Source of the DNA: Streptomyces sp. A 4/2
Lineage (GTDB): Bacteria > Actinomycetota > Actinomycetes > Streptomycetales > Streptomycetaceae
DNA: 64,000 nucleotides
Assembly (NCBI RefSeq): GCF_940670765.1
Contig: NZ_CALNVW010000010.1
Location: forward strand, 1-64,000
Reading direction: 5' to 3'
Notes under the pieces: model-generated
The model's input: only the letters and a program-made list of their open reading frames with translations
Databases searched by the model: none
What the model was told of the DNA's origin: nothing
Shown here: positions 52,695 to 61,538 of the stretch, one piece after another
Numbering within the stretch: position 1 is the stretch's first letter
How the letters are laid out: each line of letters starts with the position of its first letter
Program-made: the position numbers and the translations under genes

Positions 52695-54126
52695 CCGCTC
52701 CCCGCGCCTACGGGGATGAGCCCGCTTCCTCACCGGCCCGCCCCCGCCGTGACCACCGCTCCCCGCGCCTACGGGGATGAGCCCGGTCCGCGAATTCCGC
52801 GATCCGCCGCTGGATCCCGCTCCCCGCGCCTACGGGGATGAGCCCTGTCAGCCTGGCTGACATTTGACTGACGATGTCCGCTCCCCGCGCCTACGGGGAT
52901 GAGCCCGCGAGCACACCTCATGCATTACGAGGCCAGTACCGCTCCCCGCGCCTACGGGGATGAGCCCATGCAACTGGGCAAGGCAGCCGGCAAAGAACTC
53001 CGCTCCCCGCGCCTACGGGGATGAGCCCGAATCTCAACGTGGGTGACAGCGCCTGCTACTCCGCTCCCCGCGCCTACGGGGATGAGCCCAGTGACGGCAT
53101 CCTCCCCAGCCGCGTCCTGAACCGCTCCCCGCGCCTACGGGGATGAGCCCGCGACGGGGGCCGTAGCATCCGCCGGCCACCGCCGCTCCCCGCGCCTACG
53201 GGGATGAGCCCAGAGAAGCGGATCATCCCCGCGAAAGCGGGGTCCGCTCCCCGCGCCTACGGGGATGAGCCCGCTGCGCGTCCCTCGCCCATCGCACAGC
53301 GATGCCGCTCCCCGCGCCTACGGGGATGAGCCCACGTCGTCGGAAGGGCAGAGTCCAGCGGGGGTCCGCTCCCCGCGCCTACGGGGATGAGCCCAACACC
53401 ACAGGCCAGACGCTCGTCCTCACCCGCCGCTCCCCGCGCCTACGGGGATGAGCCCTATCACGGCGTGATAGTTGAGTGCGGATTCGCCCGCTCCCCGCGC
53501 CTACGGGGATGAGCCCACCTCTGTTAGATGAAACAGAGGTGTTAGAGTCCGCTCCCCGCGCCTACGGGGATGAGCCCGATGAACCCAGCCGTGTGTCTCC
53601 AACTCGCCGCCGCTCCCCGCGCCTACGGGGATGAGCCCTCGCAGGGCCCGCCGCTCAATGGGCCCGCGACCCGCTCCCCGCGCCTACGGGGATGAGCCCA
53701 CCAAGCAGCGCGCCACCACCGACGGCGGATACCGCTCCCCGCGCCTACGGGGATGAGCCCGTCACCGTCAAGACCGGGTCCGGTATCCAGTCCCGCTCCC
53801 CGCGCCTACGGGGATGAGCCTGCGGTCTTCGGGATGGTCCGGGCGCTCGCCCGCCGCTCCCCGCGCCTACGGGGATGAGCCCATCCCCAGCGTGTGGCGA
53901 AGTCCGTATCGGTCCGCTCCCCGCGCCTACGGGGATGAGCCCAACGCAGTCGAGCGGTGCAGAACCGGTGAGTGCCGCTCCCCGCGCCTGCGGGGATGAG
54001 CCCGCGGTGGCCTGCGTCCCACGCGCTCGCAGCCGCCGCTCCCCGCGCCTGCGGGGATGAGCCCCGCTCAAAGGGCGACCAGTCACCTGACCAGTGCCGC
54101 TCCCCGTGCCCGCGGGGGATGAGCCC
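52695..54126 (+). CRISPR. Type I-E CRISPR array, 24 repeats and 23 spacers
   Basis: The 29-bp repeat begins CCGCTCCCCGC, has a CCCCG/CGGGG stem and ends ATGAGCCC. Repeats start every 61 bp from 52695. All spacers are 32 nt except the one at 53883-53913, which is 31 nt. Repeats 1-18 and 20-21 look identical; repeat 19 (53793) ends in T; repeats 22 and 23 (53975, 54036) have G for A in the loop; the last (54097-54126) is 30 nt and degenerate. Ageing at this end agrees with acquisition at the cas2 side. Arg-rich frames across it are not genes. Confidence 0.98.
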
Positions 54127-54186
54127 GCGGCCGGGGGACACCGGTACCCCCCGGCGGAAACAACGTGCCCTCAATGTGCCCCGGCC

Positions 54187-54207
54187 GCCGGACGGCCTCC
54201 GTCCGGC
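54187..54207. terminator. Hairpin downstream of the CRISPR array
   Basis: A 9-bp perfect stem (54187-54195 with 54199-54207) with a 3-nt loop, between the array and the convergent conserved gene at 54256. It could stop transcription from either side. Confidence 0.5.
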
Positions 54208-54255
54208 ACGCGAAAGGGTGAGGCCTGAAGACCCTGTTCGAACCTGCGTCCCGGG

Positions 54256-54687
54256 TCAGGGCCACACCAGGCAGTACGCCTGGTGCCCCGCGTCGTGCAG
54301 CCGGTGTGAGAAGTCCTGCCATTCGTGCAGCAGTCGGTACGCGTTGTACGCGTCCCGCGGCCCGCCGCGGTCCGGGACCGTCGACCAGATGAAGGCGGCG
54401 GCGCCCACCGATTCCTCGCCGACCCCCCGCAGCGGGTCCACGACCGTCATCGGGAGCTTCACCACCGCGTAGTCGGGGTGCAGCACGACCAGTTCCAGCG
54501 GAGGCACCTTGCCCAGCGGTATGCCCTGGATGCCGGTGAGGACCATCGCGGCCATCGTCTCCGGCTTTATCTTCGTGAACATGCCGCCCATGCCGAGCTC
54601 GTCACCGCCCAGCTCCTCCGGGCGCATGGTGACGGGCACCCGGGCCGCCGTGGCTCCGTCGGGCGCGCCGAAGTACTTGTAGGTCAC
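54256..54687 (-). CDS. Conserved actinobacterial protein of unknown function
   Basis: A 143-residue cytosolic protein starting [20 protein letters not shown] and ending [16 protein letters not shown] protein like this is found just upstream of hemL in other streptomycetes, from memory, so it marks the point where the conserved block resumes after the CRISPR locus. No motif of known function is visible. GTG 54687 or GTG 54693 may be the start. Confidence 0.75.
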   Translation of the reverse strand: MTYKYFGAPDGATAARVPVTMRPEELGGDELGMGGMFTKIKPETMAAMVLTGIQGIPLGKVPPLELVVLHPDYAVVKLPMTVVDPLRGVGEESVGAAAFIWSTVPDRGGPRDAYNAYRLLHEWQDFSHRLHDAGHQAYCLVWP

Positions 54688-54950
54688 CCCCACAAGCCCA
54701 CCACTTCTGCTACCCGTTCTTCCTGCCTGTGCGCGCGCCTCTGCCTCTCGCCGGTGCTTACCCCTCCGGGCAGGCTCGGGACCCAGGTCGTCGGTCCCCT
54801 CGCCCAGTCCGCCACCGCGATGCATATCTCCACCCGACCACTCGCAGCCCCCGCCGCGCAACCCGATCATCGTGTCAGAGACCTCCCCCACGGATGTGCT
54901 GTGAAACACCTGTCCGCAATACTGTCTGCGCCTCTGACACCATGGCTTGT

Positions 54951-56264
54951 GTGAGCTATCCGTACGAATACGAAGCCCCAGTTTCGCAGACGCTCTTCGA
55001 CCGCGCGTCCCATGTGACACCCGGCGGGGTGAACTCGCCTGTTCGCGCCTTCCGTGCCGTGGGCGGTACGCCCCGGTTCATGGTGTCCGGTACGGGCCCC
55101 TACCTGACCGACGCCGACGGACGCGAGTACGTCGACCTCGTGTGTTCGTGGGGCCCGATGATCCTCGGGCACTCCCACCCCGAGGTCGTCGCCGCCGTGC
55201 AGGCGGCGGTCGCGCGTGGCACCTCCTTCGGTACGCCGGGTGAGGGCGAGGTCGCGCTGGCCGAGGAGATCGTCGCCCGGGTCGAGCCGGTCGAGCAGGT
55301 GCGTCTGGTGTCGTCCGGCACCGAGGCGACCATGTCGGCGATCCGTCTCGCCCGCGGTTTCACCGGCCGCGCCAAGGTGGTGAAGTTCGCCGGCTGCTAC
55401 CACGGGCACGTGGACGCGCTGCTGGCCGCGGCCGGGTCCGGTGTCGCGACCTTCGGGCTCCCGGACACGCCGGGCGTGACGGGTGCGCAGACCGGCGACA
55501 CGATCGTCCTGCCGTACAACGACCTGGACGCGGTGCGGCAGGCGTTCGCCGCGCACCCCGGTGAGATCGCCTGCGTCATCACCGAGGCCTCGCCCGGGAA
55601 CATGGGTGTGGTCCCGCCGGTCGAGGGCTTCAACGCCGGACTCAAGGAGCTCTGCTCCGGCAACGGCGCGCTGTACATCTCCGACGAGGTCATGACCGGA
55701 TTCCGTACCTCGAAGGCCGGCTGGTACGGCGTCGACGGTGTCCGTCCCGACCTGATGACCTTCGGCAAGGTCATGGGCGGCGGCTTCCCGGCCGCGGCGT
55801 TCGGTGGCCGCGCCGACGTCATGGCGTACCTGGCGCCCGTCGGACCCGTCTACCAGGCGGGCACCCTCTCCGGTAACCCGGTCGCGACCGCCGCCGGGCT
55901 CGCGCAGCTGCGGCTGCTCGACGACGCCGCGTACGCGAAGGTCGACGCGGTCTCCCGGGAGATCCAGGGCCTCGTCTCCGCCGCCCTCACCAAGGAGGGG
56001 GTCGCGCACCGGATCCAGTCGGCGAGCAACATGTTCTCCGTGTTCTTCAGCGACAGCGACGTCCGTGACTACGAGGACGCCAAGGCGCAGGAAGCTTTCC
56101 GTTTCACCCCCTTCTTCCACTCGATGCTGGCGCAGGGCGTCTATCTGCCGCCGTCGGCCTTCGAGTCCTGGTTCGTTTCGACCACGCACGACGAGCGGGC
56201 GGTCGAGCGCATCGCCGCCGCACTTCCCGCCGCCGCCCGAGCCGCCGCCGAGGTGTCCGCATGA
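54951..56264 (+). CDS. hemL: Glutamate-1-semialdehyde 2,1-aminomutase
   Basis: A PLP enzyme that converts glutamate-1-semialdehyde to 5-aminolevulinate, the second step of the C5 haem pathway. It has 437 residues. It shows [37 protein letters not shown] (PLP phosphate site), [10 protein letters not shown], and the PLP lysine in [17 protein letters not shown]. The start is GTG 54951 or ATG 54942 (three codons upstream); neither has a clear ribosome binding site, so the transcript may be leaderless. It overlaps the next gene by ATGA. Confidence 0.96.
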   Translation: MSYPYEYEAPVSQTLFDRASHVTPGGVNSPVRAFRAVGGTPRFMVSGTGPYLTDADGREYVDLVCSWGPMILGHSHPEVVAAVQAAVARGTSFGTPGEGEVALAEEIVARVEPVEQVRLVSSGTEATMSAIRLARGFTGRAKVVKFAGCYHGHVDALLAAAGSGVATFGLPDTPGVTGAQTGDTIVLPYNDLDAVRQAFAAHPGEIACVITEASPGNMGVVPPVEGFNAGLKELCSGNGALYISDEVMTGFRTSKAGWYGVDGVRPDLMTFGKVMGGGFPAAAFGGRADVMAYLAPVGPVYQAGTLSGNPVATAAGLAQLRLLDDAAYAKVDAVSREIQGLVSAALTKEGVAHRIQSASNMFSVFFSDSDVRDYEDAKAQEAFRFTPFFHSMLAQGVYLPPSAFESWFVSTTHDERAVERIAAALPAAARAAAEVSA

Positions 56265-56998
56265 GTGACAGCAGTACCAGCAGCCCCAGAGGCATCGGTG
56301 ACGCCGTGAGCGTCAACAACACGAGCGACGAGATCACCGTGGTCCATCTGATGCGCCACGGCGAGGTGCACAACCCGGACGGCGTGCTCTACGGGCGCCG
56401 CCCCGGCTACCACCTCTCCGAGCTGGGCCGGCAGATGGCCGACCGGGTCGCCGAGCACCTCGCGAGCCGTGACATCACCCATGTCGTCGCGTCCCCGCTG
56501 GAGCGCGCGCAGGAGACCGCGACCCCGGTCGCCAAGTCCCACGGCCTGGAACTGGCCAGCGATGTGCGGCTCATCGAGGCAGCGAACATCTTCGAGGGCA
56601 AGACGTTCGGCGTCGGTGACGGCGCCCTGAGCAGGCCCGCCAACTGGAAGCACCTCACCAACCCGTTCCGTCCCTCCTGGGGCGAGCCGTACGTCGACCA
56701 GGTCGTACGGATGATGGGCGCCCTGAACGCCGCGCGCGACGCGGCCCGTGGCCACGAGGCGGTGTGCGTCAGCCACCAGCTGCCCATCTGGACCGTACGG
56801 AGCTTCGTGGAGCGGCGGCGGCTCTGGCACGACCCGCGCAAGCGGCAGTGCACGCTCGCCTCGCTGACGACGTTCACGTACCAGGGGGACCGGATTATCT
56901 CTGTCGGATACACGGAACCGGCGAGGGACCTGGTGCCGTCCCACCTCCTGTCGGGCGCAAAGCCCGTCAAAGGAAAAGCAAAAGCATATGGTGCTTAG
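56261..56998 (+). CDS. Histidine phosphatase family protein (phosphoglycerate-mutase-like)
   Basis: A 245-residue phosphatase of the RHG superfamily: [16 protein letters not shown] carries the catalytic [18 protein letters not shown] the second Arg, and [12 protein letters not shown] the second His. A Ser-rich N-terminal tail precedes the domain. ATG 56261 overlaps the hemL stop (ATGA), so it is coupled to hemL. The substrate is unknown; members near hemL-cytochrome c genes are conserved in streptomycetes. Confidence 0.88.
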   Translation: MSDSSTSSPRGIGDAVSVNNTSDEITVVHLMRHGEVHNPDGVLYGRRPGYHLSELGRQMADRVAEHLASRDITHVVASPLERAQETATPVAKSHGLELASDVRLIEAANIFEGKTFGVGDGALSRPANWKHLTNPFRPSWGEPYVDQVVRMMGALNAARDAARGHEAVCVSHQLPIWTVRSFVERRRLWHDPRKRQCTLASLTTFTYQGDRIISVGYTEPARDLVPSHLLSGAKPVKGKAKAYGA

Positions 56999-57103
56999 AG
57001 TGAAAAAACATATGTATTAGCGGGAACCTCCGTGTTCGTCCTGGCATCTAACCCGTTGCCCGCTTGTATGGGCCGCAAGGCAACGGATTGGATAGGTGGC
57101 GCG

Positions 57104-58360
57104 ATGCGCAACATGAGCCGAAGGGGCCTGCTGGGACTGGGGGCCGGGGCCGCGGCGGCAGCGGGACTGGCGGGGTGCAGTTCAGGATCGGGTTCGTCCG
57201 GCGGGACCGCCAGGACCGGCCCCGGTGGTAAGGAGAAGGGCAGCACCGGGTCCGGGGCCAGCCCCCGAATGGCCCCACAGCGGCTGATCGGCGACGGCTC
57301 GACGGCCGATACCGGCCTTCAGCCGAACCAGCCCGCCAAGCCCGTCCCGCTGGAACCCGGTCAGACCCCGCCGCAGTTCGTGGTCTTCTCCTGGGACGGT
57401 GCGGGCGAGGTCGGCAACGGCCTTTTCCCCCGATTCCTGGAACTCGCCAAAGAACACCAGGCGGGGATGACGTTCTTCCTCTCCGGCCTGTATCTGCTGC
57501 CGGAGTCGAAGAAGTCCCTCTACCACCCGCCGAACAACCCCGTCGGTGCCTCCGCCATCGGATATCTCACCGACGAGCACATCAAGGCGACGATGAAGTA
57601 CACCCGGCAGGCCTGGCTCGAAGGCCATGAGATCGGGACCCACTTCAACGGCCATTTCTGTGGCACCACTTCGGGTTCGGTCGGCAACTGGACCCCGGAA
57701 CAGTGGCAGAGCGAGATCGACCAGGCCGTTTCCTTCGTCACCGAATGGCGGACGAACACCGGCTGGCACGACGAGGACCCGCTGCCTTTCGATTACCGCA
57801 AGGAACTCGTCGGCAGCCGTACTCCCTGTCTGCTCGGCCAGGACAATCTGCTCCCGACGGCGAAGAAACTCGGCTGGCGCTACGACGCCAGTTCGCCCGG
57901 CGGTATGCAGACCTGGCCGGTCAAGCGCGGCGGGCTGTGGGACCTTCCGCTCCAGCAGATCCCGTTCCCGGGGCACACCTTCGAGGTGCTCTCGATGGAC
58001 TACAACATGCTGGCCAACCAGTCGAAGAATTCGACAAAGGGCATGACGTCGCAGTATCCGTACTGGCGCAAGCAGGCAGCTGCCTCGTATCTCGCGGGGT
58101 TCAAGCGGGCGTACGAGACGAACCGCGCGCCGATGTACATCGGCAATCACTTCGAGGAGTGGAACGGCGGCCTCTATATGGACGCCGTCGAGGAAGCGCT
58201 GAAGAAGATCGCGGGCCGGCCGGACGTACGGCTGGTCTCCTTCCGGCAGTTCTGCGACTGGCTCGATGTGCAGGACCCGAAGGTGCTCGACAAGCTCCGC
58301 ACCCTGGAGGTCGGACAGCGCCCGACCGGCGGCTGGAACAGTTTCTTTAAGACTGCCTGA
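57104..58360 (+). CDS. Polysaccharide deacetylase-like lipoprotein, probable Tat substrate
   Basis: A 418-residue exported protein. The N-terminus MRNMSRRGLLGLGAGAAAAA followed by GLAGC combines a twin-arginine-like motif with a lipobox, suggesting Tat export and lipid anchoring. The body resembles polysaccharide deacetylases: VVFSWDGAG near the first strand, MTFFLSGLYLLP, and HEIGTHFNGHFCG (metal-binding His pair). Activity on peptidoglycan or other sugar polymers is inferred only. ATG 57104 follows AGGTGG; upstream frame codons do not fit. Confidence 0.83.
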   Translation: MRNMSRRGLLGLGAGAAAAAGLAGCSSGSGSSGGTARTGPGGKEKGSTGSGASPRMAPQRLIGDGSTADTGLQPNQPAKPVPLEPGQTPPQFVVFSWDGAGEVGNGLFPRFLELAKEHQAGMTFFLSGLYLLPESKKSLYHPPNNPVGASAIGYLTDEHIKATMKYTRQAWLEGHEIGTHFNGHFCGTTSGSVGNWTPEQWQSEIDQAVSFVTEWRTNTGWHDEDPLPFDYRKELVGSRTPCLLGQDNLLPTAKKLGWRYDASSPGGMQTWPVKRGGLWDLPLQQIPFPGHTFEVLSMDYNMLANQSKNSTKGMTSQYPYWRKQAAASYLAGFKRAYETNRAPMYIGNHFEEWNGGLYMDAVEEALKKIAGRPDVRLVSFRQFCDWLDVQDPKVLDKLRTLEVGQRPTGGWNSFFKTA

Positions 58361-58427
58361 CAACGGGCTTTCCGGGCAGTGAGGGGGGTGGCCAAGATCC
58401 GGGAATCGGCCATGCGAAACTTTTCAC

Positions 58428-59048
58428 ATGGCTCTTACGCGCCCCCATCGCCGTACCACCGCCGTCCGCCGCGCCGCCCAGTTGGGCGCAGCGGTCGTGG
58501 TCGGTGCGCTAGCCCTGTCGGCGTGCGGATCCGGGGCGAAGGTGAGCAGTTCGCAGGGTTCCCGGTACGTGACCAGCAGCAGCGGGATCGTCACCGCGTC
58601 GAAGAGCAGCCGCGAGTCCGCCCCGGAACTGTCCGGTAAAACCGTCGAAGGCAAGACACTCGATGTGTCGAGCGCCTACCACGGCAAGATCCTCGTGCTG
58701 AACGTATGGGGCTCCTGGTGCCCGCCCTGTCGTGCCGAGGCGGTACATCTGGCCAAGGTCTCCAAGGACCTCCAGGCCAAGGGCGTCCAGTTCGTGGGGA
58801 TCAACACCCGCGATCCCTCCACCGGTCCGGCGAAGGCGTTCGAGAAGGATTTCGACGTTCCGTATCCGAGCCTCTACGACCCGACCGGCAAGCTTCTTCT
58901 CCGCTTTCCCGCAGGAAGTCTCAATCCGCAGTCCATTCCCTCCACGATCGTGGTCGACCGCGCGGGGAAGATCGCCGCGCGCAAGTCGGGCGGGGTCGAC
59001 GAGGACATGCTGCGCAAGATGATCGACCCGCTGATCGCGGAGAAGTGA
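58428..59048 (+). CDS. resA: ResA-like thiol-disulfide reductase lipoprotein
   Basis: A 206-residue exported thioredoxin. The signal peptide has lipobox LSAC (VVGALALSACGS). The TlpA/ResA fold holds the redox motif WGSWCPPCRAEA, plus the cis-Pro loop QSIPSTIVVD. It probably reduces apocytochrome c haem-binding Cys outside the membrane, taking electrons from CcdA encoded 4 nt downstream. It starts the resA-ccdA-resB-ccsB cluster. Confidence 0.92.
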   Translation: MALTRPHRRTTAVRRAAQLGAAVVVGALALSACGSGAKVSSSQGSRYVTSSSGIVTASKSSRESAPELSGKTVEGKTLDVSSAYHGKILVLNVWGSWCPPCRAEAVHLAKVSKDLQAKGVQFVGINTRDPSTGPAKAFEKDFDVPYPSLYDPTGKLLLRFPAGSLNPQSIPSTIVVDRAGKIAARKSGGVDEDMLRKMIDPLIAEK

Positions 59049-59052
59049 TCCT

Positions 59053-59826
59053 GTGATCGCTCTCGCCGCGGCGGCGGCCGGCACCGCCCCGAACCCGACG
59101 ATCGTCAGCGGGGCGTTGCTGCTTGCGCTGCCGCTCGCCGTGCTCGCCGGGCTCGTCTCGTTCTTCTCGCCGTGCGTCCTGCCGCTGGTCCCCGGCTACC
59201 TCAGTTACGTCACCGGGGTCAGCGGCACGGATCTGGCAGAGGCCCGGCGCGGCCGGATGGCCGCGGGCGCCTCGCTGTTCGTCGTCGGCTTCACGGCCGT
59301 CTTCGTCTCCGGCGGCGCGCTCTTCGGGTACTTCGGGCACCGGCTCCTGGAGCACGAGGCCGTCATCAGCAAGGTCCTGGGCGGACTGATGATCCTGCTC
59401 GGGATCTTCTTCATGGGCATGATGCCCTGGTTCACCCAGCGTGAGTTCCGTTTCCACAAGCGGCCGGTGACCGGGCTGGTCGGTGCCCCGCTGCTGGGCG
59501 CGCTCTTCGGTATCGGCTGGACGCCGTGCCTGGGGCCGACCCTCGCCTCCGTGCAGGGCCTCGCCTTCGAGCAGGCGACCGCAGGGCGCGGGGCGATACT
59601 GACCGTCGCGTACTGCCTCGGTCTCGGCGTGCCGTTCGTGCTCGCCGCAGTGGCCTTCCGCAAGGCCCTCGGTGCCTTCGGCTGGGTGAAGAAGCATTAC
59701 GTCTGGGTGATGCGCATCGGCGGGATCATGATGATCGTGACCGGGCTGCTGCTGCTCACCGGCGCCTGGGACCGCATCATCCAGGAGATGCAGGTCTGGA
59801 CGAACGGCTACGCGGTGGGGATCTGA
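59053..59826 (+). CDS. ccdA: Cytochrome c biogenesis protein CcdA
   Basis: A 257-residue membrane protein with six helices, of the DsbD-transmembrane family, which carries reducing power from cytosolic thioredoxin to ResA. The redox Cys lie in SFFSPCVLPLVPGYLSYVTG and FGIGWTPCLGPTLA, both with the following Pro typical of CcdA. The start is GTG 59053, 4 nt after resA. Confidence 0.94.
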   Translation: MIALAAAAAGTAPNPTIVSGALLLALPLAVLAGLVSFFSPCVLPLVPGYLSYVTGVSGTDLAEARRGRMAAGASLFVVGFTAVFVSGGALFGYFGHRLLEHEAVISKVLGGLMILLGIFFMGMMPWFTQREFRFHKRPVTGLVGAPLLGALFGIGWTPCLGPTLASVQGLAFEQATAGRGAILTVAYCLGLGVPFVLAAVAFRKALGAFGWVKKHYVWVMRIGGIMMIVTGLLLLTGAWDRIIQEMQVWTNGYAVGI

Positions 59827-59831
59827 GTTCC

Positions 59832-61538
59832 ATGAGCAAGACGACCGAAACGACGGACCCCGCGAACGACCGCGCCGAGAGCGAAAGCGATCTCGGCGCG
59901 GCGGGATCGCAGCTGTCCACCGCTCCCCGGGAGGAGTCGGCGTCCAGCCTCCCCGCCATGGGGGTCGTGGGCTGGATCCGCTGGTTCTGGCGGCAGCTGA
60001 CCTCGATGCGCGTCGCGCTGCTCCTGCTGCTCCTGCTGTCGCTCGGCGCCATCCCCGGCTCGCTGATCCCGCAGACCAGCATCGACGAGATGAAGGTCGC
60101 CGACTTCAAGAAGAAGCACGACCTGATCTCGCCCTTCTACGACAAGCTGGGGCTCTTCCACGTCTACAGCTCGGTGTGGTTCTCCGCGATCTACATCCTG
60201 CTGTTCATCTCGCTCATCGGCTGCATCGTGCCGCGCACCTGGCAGTTCGTCGGCCAGCTGCGCAGCCGCCCGCCGGGCGCGCCCAAGCGGCTGACCCGGC
60301 TGCCCGTCTACACGACCTGGCGTACGGACTCCGAGCCCGAGGTGGTTCGCGAGGCCGCGCTGGCGATGATGAAGAAGCGCCGCTTCCGCGCGCATATCGC
60401 GGGCGATGCGGTCTCCTCCGAGAAGGGCTATCTGCGCGAGACCGGGAACCTCCTCTTCCACATCGCGCTGATCGTGCTCCTGGTGTCCTTCGCGTCCGGG
60501 CAGCTGTGGAAGTCCGAGGGCGGCAAGCTGATCGTCCAGGGCGACGGCTTCTCCAACACGCTCACGCAGTACGACGACTTCAAGCCCGGCACGCTCTTCA
60601 ACCCGGACGACCTGGCGCCGTTCAGCTTCACGCTGGACAAGTTCATCGGGACGTACGAGAAGAACGGGCCCAACCGCGGCACACCTCGCAGGTACGAAGC
60701 CCAGGTGACGTACTCCGAGGGCGCGACCGGCAAGGACAAGAAGGGCGTCATCAAGGTCAACGAGCCCCTTGAGGTCGACGGCTCGAAGGTCTACCTGATC
60801 TCGCACGGCTACGCCCCGGTCGTCTCCGTCAAGGACGGGCACGGCAAGGAGATCTACCGCGACGCCGTGCCGCTGCTGCCGCTCGACTCCAACGCCACGT
60901 CGACCGGTGCCATCAAGGTGATGGACGGGTACCGGAACGCCGCGGGCAAGAAGGAACAGCTCGGCTTCCAGACCATGTTCGTGCCGACGTACGCGGGCAA
61001 GGGCAAGGGCACCATGTTCTCCACCTTCCCGGGGCTCGACTTCCCGGTGATGGCGGTGTCCGGCTTCCACGGCGACCTCGGGGTCGACTCGGGGCTGCCG
61101 CAGAGCGTGTACCAGCTCAACCCGAAGAACATGAAGCAGTACAAGGACAGCAAGGGCAACAAGCTCGCGAAGCTCCTGCTGCCCGGCGAGACGATGAAGC
61201 TGCCCGGCAGCGAGGGCTCGATCCAGTTCGTCGGGGTCAAGCAGTGGGCCAGCTTCCAGATCTCGCAGCAGCCGGGCACCGACTTCGCGCTCGTCGGCGC
61301 GCTGTCGGCCATCGTGGGGCTCGCCGGATCGCTGTTCATCCAGCGCCGCCGTGTGTGGGTGCGTGCCGTACGAGGAGAGGACGGCGTGACCGTCGTCGAG
61401 ATGGCGGGGCTGGGGCGGAGCGAGTCCGCGAAGCTCCCCGAGGAGCTGGCCGACCTGGCCGCGACGCTCCATTCAGTGGCGCCGTCGGCGCCTGATCCCG
61501 CTGCAACCGCAGAGACTCCCGAAGGGGCCGAGAAGTGA
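59832..61538 (+). CDS. resB: Cytochrome c biogenesis protein ResB
   Basis: A 568-residue System II haem-ligation subunit. A Ser- and Glu-rich cytosolic tail (about 1-50) precedes helices at RVALLLLLLLSLGAIPGSLI, SAIYILLFISLIGCIVP, LLFHIALIVLLVSFASG and, near the end, FALVGALSAIVGLAGSLFI. A large external domain lies between the third and fourth helices. It works with CcsA/CcsB (encoded next, overlapping by GTGA) to attach haem to cytochromes c. ATG 59832 gives the usual N-terminus. Confidence 0.93.
   Translation: MSKTTETTDPANDRAESESDLGAAGSQLSTAPREESASSLPAMGVVGWIRWFWRQLTSMRVALLLLLLLSLGAIPGSLIPQTSIDEMKVADFKKKHDLISPFYDKLGLFHVYSSVWFSAIYILLFISLIGCIVPRTWQFVGQLRSRPPGAPKRLTRLPVYTTWRTDSEPEVVREAALAMMKKRRFRAHIAGDAVSSEKGYLRETGNLLFHIALIVLLVSFASGQLWKSEGGKLIVQGDGFSNTLTQYDDFKPGTLFNPDDLAPFSFTLDKFIGTYEKNGPNRGTPRRYEAQVTYSEGATGKDKKGVIKVNEPLEVDGSKVYLISHGYAPVVSVKDGHGKEIYRDAVPLLPLDSNATSTGAIKVMDGYRNAAGKKEQLGFQTMFVPTYAGKGKGTMFSTFPGLDFPVMAVSGFHGDLGVDSGLPQSVYQLNPKNMKQYKDSKGNKLAKLLLPGETMKLPGSEGSIQFVGVKQWASFQISQQPGTDFALVGALSAIVGLAGSLFIQRRRVWVRAVRGEDGVTVVEMAGLGRSESAKLPEELADLAATLHSVAPSAPDPAATAETPEGAEK

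Noticed and set aside
39654..54126. Prophage or integrative element carrying the CRISPR locus
   Set aside because: No integrase, excisionase, replication gene, direct-repeat attachment sites or tRNA border were seen.
53745..54174. Arg-rich reading frames across the CRISPR array
   Set aside because: They translate the repeat itself (RRRGER and similar) every 61 bp and have no independent support.
54236..54244. GTTCGAACC resembling a tRNA T-loop, possible tRNA fragment or attachment site
   Set aside because: Flanking bases do not form a T stem or acceptor stem, and there is no integrase gene near the CRISPR locus.
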